Assembly (NCBI GenBank): GCA_944331725.1 | Contig: CALVJE010000036.1 | Location: forward strand, 1-8,980 | Source of the DNA: an uncultured Bacilli bacterium | GTDB lineage: Bacteria; Bacillota_I; Bacilli_A; RF39; UBA660 | DNA length: 8,980 nucleotides | Direction of reading: 5' to 3' | In this document: in pieces, positions 5,697 through 8,980 of the stretch | How the letters are laid out: each line of letters opens with the position of its first letter | How positions within the stretch are numbered: position 1 is the first letter of the stretch | Program-made: the position numbers and the translations under genes | Notes under the pieces: generated by a model | Database searches by the model: none | Seen by the model: the letters and a program-made list of their open reading frames with translations, nothing else | What the model was told of the DNA's origin: nothing

Positions 5697-6917
5697 ATGA
5701 ACAGACAAAATGATGACTTTGAACTAAAACATTCACCAGAAGAAACGTATGCTGGTGATGCTAATAAAATAAAACTTAAAGTAGCATCTTATACTACAAT
5801 ATTAGAGGTTGAACGTGCTTATTTAGAAGAAGAAAAAAATAAAGCGGCTATAGAATTATCTGAAACGACAGTTAAGGCAAATGATGAAAATTCATCTTTG
5901 GAAGATAAGAAAAAGGTAGAAGAGCTTTCTAGAAAATACCAAGATATTAATTCAACTTTAGAAAGATTTATGGAAAAACGCGAAAAATTCCTAGATATAG
6001 CAAAGAAAGCCTTAAGATTACCTCAAAGTAATTTAGATGAATTAGAAAAGAATGGAAAAACTGTTTTTGATGGTGAAACTATAGTTAGAGATGATTTGGA
6101 AAGTAAGTTAGATGTTAGTTTTGAAGAAGCACAAAAACCACTTGTTGACGAAAAGAGTAATGAACTTGTATTTAACTCTATTGATCCAGAAGTAATTAGA
6201 GAAGAAGTGGAAAAGGCAATTTATAGTAATGAAAAAGATGATGAAGGCTTAACTGATGCTGATCGTATAGATGAGAACTTGACAGATAAAAATCTTGAAA
6301 AAATGGCTAAATATGGTGCAGAAGCTATAAAAGAAGAATTAGATCAACCTATAAGTGAAGCTACACTTAATAGTCTATTTGATGCAGAAGGCACTGTAGA
6401 ACCAGAATTTACACCTGATACATCTAAAGAACAAGAAACTGAAGTTAAACCAATAGAAGTAAGAGATGATTATTTTACTCAATTTGATACTCCAGTACAA
6501 TCTGATACTAAAGTACAACCATCTTCAGGTGTAGTTAGTTTTGAAGATGATGAAGAATTAAAAGGTATTTTAGCACAACAAGAAGCAGCAAGAAAATCAA
6601 TTGGTAACAGTAAAGATGACGTTAAGAAAAAACAACAAAGAGTAGATGAGACTACTAGAGAAAGAGAAGAAAAAAAGGCTAAAGCAGATGAGTTAGGAAG
6701 AGAAGCAGAAACTGTTAGAATAACTGCTAGAAACGAAGAAATTGCAAAACAAAAACAAATATTAGCAGAATTACTAGAGCAAGCTAGCAATATAAAAGCT
6801 GAATCTACTAAGTTAGATGAAACTATAAAAGAAAATGAGGATGCTATAGCAAACTACGATGAAGAAATAGCTAAATCCCAAAGTATAATTGAACAATATG
6901 GGGGACGTACAAAATAG
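5697..6917 (+). CDS. Unrecognised acidic coiled-coil protein
   Basis: I do not recognise this 406-residue protein. It has no signal peptide, membrane segment, or cysteine or histidine motif that suggests catalysis. Two long, charged, heptad-like regions flank a disordered-looking centre. The first, about residues 25-110, is rich in Glu, Lys and Leu. The second, about residues 285-403, carries EREEKKAKADELGREAE and similar repeats. The centre (about 125-280) is strongly acidic, with several Pro and Thr near residues 230-270 (EPEFTPDTSKEQ, QFDTPVQSDTKVQPSS). This looks like an elongated scaffold, not an enzyme. The ATG at 5697 is fixed by GGAGG 8 bases upstream. It is 29 bp after the DUF1292 gene, probably in one operon, and sits between yutD and the YutH-like gene. 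A stop-overlapping terminator closes it. Base composition resembles the neighbours, so there is no clear sign of transfer. Confidence 0.8.
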   Translation: MNRQNDDFELKHSPEETYAGDANKIKLKVASYTTILEVERAYLEEEKNKAAIELSETTVKANDENSSLEDKKKVEELSRKYQDINSTLERFMEKREKFLDIAKKALRLPQSNLDELEKNGKTVFDGETIVRDDLESKLDVSFEEAQKPLVDEKSNELVFNSIDPEVIREEVEKAIYSNEKDDEGLTDADRIDENLTDKNLEKMAKYGAEAIKEELDQPISEATLNSLFDAEGTVEPEFTPDTSKEQETEVKPIEVRDDYFTQFDTPVQSDTKVQPSSGVVSFEDDEELKGILAQQEAARKSIGNSKDDVKKKQQRVDETTREREEKKAKADELGREAETVRITARNEEIAKQKQILAELLEQASNIKAESTKLDETIKENEDAIANYDEEIAKSQSIIEQYGGRTK

Positions 6918-6929
6918 TACGTTCTTTTT
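6903..6929 (+). terminator. Rho-independent terminator overlapping the coiled-coil gene stop
   Basis: GGACGTAC (6903-6910) pairs with GTACGTTC (6917-6924), including one G-U pair, around a 6-base AAAATA loop. TTTTTC TTT follows. The TAG stop (6915-6917) lies across the end of the loop and the first base of the 3' arm. Flanking GG/TT wobble pairs can lengthen the stem. Confidence 0.85.
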
Positions 6930-6942
6930 CTTTAGTGTTTTT

Positions 6943-6950
6943 CATATAAT
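6943..6950 (+). promoter_or_regulatory. Candidate -10 element before the YutH-like gene (sigma-A or sigma-E/K type)
   Basis: CATATAAT contains a perfect TATAAT (6945-6950) and also fits the sigma-E -10 pattern CATACAhT except for T in place of C. No good -35 for either class is visible at the right distance. The sigma class is therefore undecided; a mother-cell sigma would suit a coat protein. Confidence 0.4.
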
Positions 6951-6967
6951 TAACTGAGGTTTTGAAT

Positions 6968-7873
6968 ATGAAAAATGCTCTTTTTTACTATTATCAAATT
7001 AATGTTATAAGATTAGTTAAAACTAAAGATTATTACTATTTTAAAGACGATAATAATATATTTTATCTTATTCCTATTAATAGACCTATGGATTATATTA
7101 ATGAAGTTATAAATCTTAATAAAATGCTTATTAATACACGAATTATGCAAATAATTTATAATGTTAATAAATCTCCCATTAGTTTCATTAATAACTATTA
7201 TTACATCCTTTTAAGACATAATAAAAATATTAACTTCTCTTTAGATGATTTATATAATCCCTTATATTGTAATAGTGAAATGCTAAAATTAAATACTTTA
7301 AACCATAGTAATTGGGATAATCTTTGGACTAGTAAAATAGATTATTTTGAATATCAAAAAGACTATATTAAAGTAAAATATCCTCTTCTATATAAAAGTT
7401 TAGATTATTTTATTGGCTTAGGAGAAAATGCTATTACTTATTTTTATTCAGCTAATAATTATTTAACTAAAGAAATTAATGATGTTTTAGTAATTGCTAG
7501 AAGAAGGATAAATTTAAAAGATATAAGCTTCTTTAATCCTTTAAACCTAGTTATAGATCATAAAGCAAGAGATGTAGGTGAGTATTTAAAATATATATTT
7601 ATAGAAGATACTTATAGTTATGAACTTATTGAAGAAATATTAGATAATCTAAAGTTTAGTACGTATCAGTACTGTTTATTAATATCAAGACTCTTATTTC
7701 CTAGTTTTTACTTTGATATTTATGAAGATATAGTAAATGGTTATACTAATGAAAAAGAAATTATTAAAATATTAAATAGAACAGATGAATATCAAGAATT
7801 TCTTAAGTATATTTATAATTATATAAATAAAAAAAAGTCTATTATTAAAATAGACTGGTTAGAACTTAATTAA
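6968..7873 (+). CDS. yutH: YutH/CotS-like spore coat-associated kinase-like protein
   Basis: The protein has 301 residues (B. subtilis YutH is about 339). YutH and CotS belong to a spore coat family with a degenerate aminoglycoside-phosphotransferase/kinase fold; no catalysis is known for most of them. Features that fit are a central W...IDYFEYQ segment (about residues 118-128), VIDHKARDVGEYL (about 197-209) in the position of the family's D-x-RDxAEY block, and the C-terminal YQCLLISRLLFPSFYFD-like stretch. The usual kinase HxDxxxxN loop is not recognisable, so activity is unlikely. The chain is unusually rich in Tyr, Asn and Ile. ATG at 6968 is chosen over the TTG at 6962, because GAGG (6956-6959) is 8 bases away from the ATG but only 2 from the TTG. 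Its neighbour nfu (yutI) converges on it, as the yutH-yutI pair adjoins in B. subtilis. The match is from remote similarity plus context. Confidence 0.65.
   Translation: MKNALFYYYQINVIRLVKTKDYYYFKDDNNIFYLIPINRPMDYINEVINLNKMLINTRIMQIIYNVNKSPISFINNYYYILLRHNKNINFSLDDLYNPLYCNSEMLKLNTLNHSNWDNLWTSKIDYFEYQKDYIKVKYPLLYKSLDYFIGLGENAITYFYSANNYLTKEINDVLVIARRRINLKDISFFNPLNLVIDHKARDVGEYLKYIFIEDTYSYELIEEILDNLKFSTYQYCLLISRLLFPSFYFDIYEDIVNGYTNEKEIIKILNRTDEYQEFLKYIYNYINKKKSIIKIDWLELN
7829..7856 (-). terminator. nfu terminator inside the yutH coding sequence
   Basis: AGTCTATT (7836-7843) and AATAGACT (7849-7856) form a perfect 8-bp stem with a 5-base loop. Read on the minus strand it is followed by a run of T (the complement of the A-run 7829-7835). 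It begins 10 bases beyond the nfu stop (7866-7868) and lies wholly within the last codons of the YutH-like gene. Confidence 0.75.
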
Positions 7874-7890
7874 CATTTCTAACTTCTTTT
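7858..7890 (+). terminator. Possible yutH terminator inside the nfu coding sequence
   Basis: GTTAGAA (7858-7864) pairs with TTCTAAC (7877-7883) around a 12-base loop holding the palindrome TTAATTAA, then TTCTTTT (7884-7890). The stem spans both convergent stop codons. The T-run is interrupted and the loop long, so it is less certain than the minus-strand terminator. Confidence 0.4.
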
Positions 7891-8102
7891 ACTTCAGGTA
7901 TTTCATTCATAATCATCTGCTCAATACCATCTTTTAAAGTAATATCTAAAAAAGCACAGCCCTCACAAGCTCCACCAAGTTTAACATAGACAATATCATC
8001 TTTATAATCAATAAACTCTAAAGATCCACCATCACTTATTAAAAATGGTTTTAATTCTTCTATAATTGCTTTTACTTTAGTTACAACATCATTTTCTTCC
8101 AT
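7866..8102 (-). CDS. nfu: NifU-like iron-sulfur cluster carrier (Nfu/YutI)
   Basis: Nfu proteins carry and hand over Fe-S clusters to target enzymes in the cytoplasm. This is a stand-alone C-terminal NifU domain of 78 residues, a usual length for the Firmicute YutI type. The signature is LISDGGSLEFID at about residues 21-32, then GGACEGCAFLDITLKDGIE, with the cluster-binding pair Cys46 and Cys49. The end, IPEVKEV, is also typical. On the minus strand the ATG is preceded by GGTGAT, a good ribosome binding site. A TTTACA-N17-TATAAT promoter stands just upstream. The gene converges with the YutH-like gene and overlaps it by 8 bp; its terminator lies inside that gene. It is divergent from the S1-domain gene. 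The cluster partner enzymes are not in the window. Confidence 0.93.
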   Translation of the reverse strand: MEENDVVTKVKAIIEELKPFLISDGGSLEFIDYKDDIVYVKLGGACEGCAFLDITLKDGIEQMIMNEIPEVKEVRNVN

Positions 8103-8124
8103 TATATCACCGTCTTTCGTTTTA

Positions 8125-8153
8125 ATTATAACGGGAATGTAAATAAATGTAAA
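8125..8153 (-). promoter_or_regulatory. Sigma-A promoter of nfu
   Basis: On the minus strand, TTTACA (forward 8148-8153) and TATAAT (forward 8125-8130) are separated by 17 bases. Transcription would start near 8118, about 16 bases before the ATG. The -35 lies 2 bp from the -35 of the divergent promoter. Confidence 0.75.
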
Positions 8154-8155
8154 GG

Positions 8156-8184
8156 TTGAATAAGATAGAAATATCTGTTATAAT
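8156..8184 (+). promoter_or_regulatory. Sigma-A promoter of the S1-domain gene
   Basis: TTGAAT (8156-8161), a 17-base spacer, and TATAAT (8179-8184) with the extended TG at 8176-8177. The TTG that could be read as an early start codon at 8156 is part of this -35 box. The expected start near 8191 leaves a leader of about 13 bases that is little more than the ribosome binding site. Confidence 0.85.
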
Positions 8185-8190
8185 ATCTAA

Positions 8191-8195
8191 AGAGG
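8191..8195 (+). promoter_or_regulatory. Ribosome binding site fixing the S1-domain gene start
   Basis: AGAGG is 8 bases before the ATG at 8204. The in-frame TTG at 8156 lies in the promoter and upstream of the transcription start. Confidence 0.75.
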
Positions 8196-8203
8196 TCAAA
8201 TAT

Positions 8204-8557
8204 ATGATAAAAAGTTATAAGGAGAATGATATTGTACTTGGAACAGTAACAGGGATAGAAGAGTATGGTATATTTGTTAAATTAGATAAAATTAATAGTG
8301 GATTAATTCATATTTCAGAAATTGATGATAAATATATAGATGATTTACATAAATATGCACAAATAGATGAATTAATTAGAGTGAGAATTTTAAAGAAAAT
8401 AGATGAAGGAATGTTTAGATTAAGCATAAAAAATCTAGATTATCGTATTACCAATAGACACGATAGTAAGATAAAAGAAACACCTAATGGCTTTAAAAAT
8501 TTAGCACTACATCTAGATTATTGGATAGCAAAAGAATTAACTACAACAAAAAAATAA
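8204..8557 (+). CDS. cvfD: S1-domain RNA-binding protein, CvfD/YugI (GSP13) family
   Basis: The 117-residue protein has a single S1 RNA-binding domain at about residues 6-77, with DIVLGTVTGIEEYGIFVKL, SGLIHISEI, and the closing RVRILKKIDEGMFRLSIK. The short C-terminal tail with GFKNLALHLDYWI (about 96-108) resembles the GFxxLxxxLxxWI tail of B. subtilis YugI (general stress protein 13, about 130 residues) and CvfD. The family acts post-transcriptionally in stress and virulence, probably by binding mRNA or ribosomes. The longer reading from a TTG at 8156 is rejected: that TTG is the -35 box, and AGAGG 8 bases before the ATG at 8204 sets the start. It has its own promoter and no clear terminator before the tRNA operon, so some read-through into the tRNAs is possible. 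Confidence 0.85.
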   Translation: MIKSYKENDIVLGTVTGIEEYGIFVKLDKINSGLIHISEIDDKYIDDLHKYAQIDELIRVRILKKIDEGMFRLSIKNLDYRITNRHDSKIKETPNGFKNLALHLDYWIAKELTTTKK

Positions 8558-8576
8558 AAAAAAATCGCAAATATTA

Positions 8577-8605
8577 TTGACATTCTTCAAATTAACTGGT
8601 ATATT
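8577..8605 (+). promoter_or_regulatory. Strong sigma-A promoter of the tRNA operon
   Basis: A perfect TTGACA (8577-8582), a 17-base spacer, and TATATT (8600-8605) with an extended TG at 8597-8598. The start would be near 8612, about 15 bases before tRNA-Val, typical for stable RNA. Confidence 0.88.
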
Positions 8606-8626
8606 TAATTTCGTCAAACGGTTTAT

Positions 8627-8703
8627 GGGCGATTAGCTCAGTTGGTTAGAGCACTTGCCTTACAAGCAAGGGGTCATAGGTTCGAGTCCTATATCGCCCA
8701 CCA
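8627..8703 (+). tRNA. tRNA-Val (anticodon TAC)
   Basis: The 77-base gene folds as a full cloverleaf: acceptor stem GGGCGAT / ATCGCCC, D arm with GCTCAGTTGGTTAGAGC, anticodon stem CTTGC / GCAAG, and TTCGAGT in the T loop. The anticodon TAC (8661-8663) reads GTN valine codons. Discriminator A (8700) and CCA are encoded. First gene of the tRNA operon, 10 bp before tRNA-Thr. Confidence 0.97.
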
Positions 8704-8713
8704 TTATTAAGTT

Positions 8714-8789
8714 GCCGAAATAGCTCAATTGGTAGAGCAACTGATTTGTAATCAGTAGGTTACGGGTTCGATTCCTGTTTTCGGCACCA
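8714..8789 (+). tRNA. tRNA-Thr (anticodon TGT)
   Basis: Acceptor stem GCCGAAA / TTTCGGC, anticodon stem ACTGA / TCAGT with loop TTTGTAA, so the anticodon is TGT (8747-8749) for ACA threonine. T arm ACGGG TTCGATT CCTGT. Discriminator A and CCA are encoded. The gene is 76 bases. Confidence 0.97.
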
Positions 8790-8801
8790 TTTTATTATGT
8801 C

Positions 8802-8885
8802 GGAGAGATAGCGAAGTGGCTAAACGCGACAGACTGTAAATCTGTTCCTTCGGGTTCGATGGTTCGAATCCATCTCTCTCCACCA
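8802..8885 (+). tRNA. tRNA-Tyr (anticodon GTA)
   Basis: Acceptor stem GGAGAGA / TCTCTCC, anticodon stem ACAGA / TCTGT with anticodon GTA (8836-8838). A long variable arm (CCTTCGGGTTC) marks it as class II, as bacterial tRNA-Tyr is. T arm GATGG TTCGAAT CCATC; A and CCA are encoded. Total 84 bases. Confidence 0.97.
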
Positions 8886-8906
8886 TAGTTTATACTCATT
8901 ACATAT

Positions 8907-8980
8907 TGCCTCGTAGCCAAGTGGTAAGGCATCAGACTTTGACTCTGACATGCGTTAGTTCGAATCTAACCGAGGCAACC
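8907..8980 (+). tRNA. tRNA-Gln (anticodon TTG), last base outside the window
   Basis: Acceptor stem TGCCTCG / CGAGGCA has the T1-A72 pair typical of bacterial tRNA-Gln. Anticodon stem TCAGA / TCTGA; the loop CTTTGAC gives anticodon TTG (8939-8941) for CAA. T arm GTTAG TTCGAAT CTAAC. Discriminator A and the first two bases of CCA are present; the final A would be the first base past the window. The operon may continue. Confidence 0.95.

Noticed and set aside
6479..6790. Minus-strand Ser/Cys/Phe-rich frame opposite the coiled-coil gene
   Set aside because: The composition is the antisense of Glu/Lys-rich codons; there is no start signal or recognisable domain.
8156..8203. N-terminal extension of the S1-domain protein from a TTG start
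   Set aside because: The TTG is the -35 box of a good promoter; the extension spans the -10 and there is a ribosome binding site for the ATG at 8204.
8627..8980. Possible integration site in the tRNA genes
   Set aside because: tRNA genes are common attachment sites, but there is no integrase, no direct repeat of a tRNA 3' end, and no composition change in the window.
1..8980. CRISPR array, insertion sequence or prophage genes
   Set aside because: No regularly spaced repeats, transposase motifs or phage structural genes were seen on either strand.

Overview
The window is very AT-rich DNA, densely packed with genes, from an endospore-forming member of the low-GC Bacillota (Firmicutes). The evidence is a forespore sigma factor SigG, three further sporulation-type proteins (YlmC/YmxH, YunB, a YutH/CotS-like protein), AGGAGG-type ribosome binding sites, clear sigma-A promoters and a tRNA cluster with encoded CCA ends. 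Trp is read from TGG throughout. All twelve genes stop at TAA or TAG and none at TGA, so the standard code holds with TGA avoided. A gut-type anaerobe of the Bacilli/Erysipelotrichia/RF39 kind is plausible, but the species cannot be fixed from this sequence.

Layout. Positions 1-1435 hold the C-terminal 477 residues of an arylsulfate sulfotransferase that begins outside the window, closed by a terminator. Next comes a two-gene RNA-modification unit: an S4-domain pseudouridine synthase and, overlapping it, a TtcA-like tRNA 2-thiocytidine synthetase (1508-3164). Positions 3223-5306 hold sigG, ylmC, yunB and yutD on one strand. Positions 5392-6917 hold a DUF1292 (YrzB-type) protein and an unrecognised, acidic, coiled-coil protein of 406 residues. 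A YutH/CotS-like gene (6968-7873) converges on and overlaps the iron-sulfur carrier gene nfu (minus strand, 7866-8102). nfu is divergent from a CvfD/YugI-type S1-domain protein (8204-8557). The window ends in a tRNA operon: Val(TAC), Thr(TGT), Tyr(GTA), Gln(TTG); the last lacks only the final A of its CCA end.

How the parts relate. The middle of the window looks like a fusion of two Bacillus subtilis neighbourhoods recalled from memory: sigG-ylmC (the spoIIG region) and the yunB-yutD-yutH-yutI(nfu) region. The coiled-coil gene lies inside this sporulation-flavoured block and is the best candidate for an undescribed function.

The control signals are the most striking part. An 11-bp perfect inverted repeat folds the sigG start codon into a stem with the Shine-Dalgarno sequence in its loop. 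Terminators overlap stop codons. nfu and yutH appear to terminate inside each other's coding sequence. Two sigma-A promoters stand back-to-back with -35 boxes 2 bp apart. No stretch longer than 300 bases lacks a gene.
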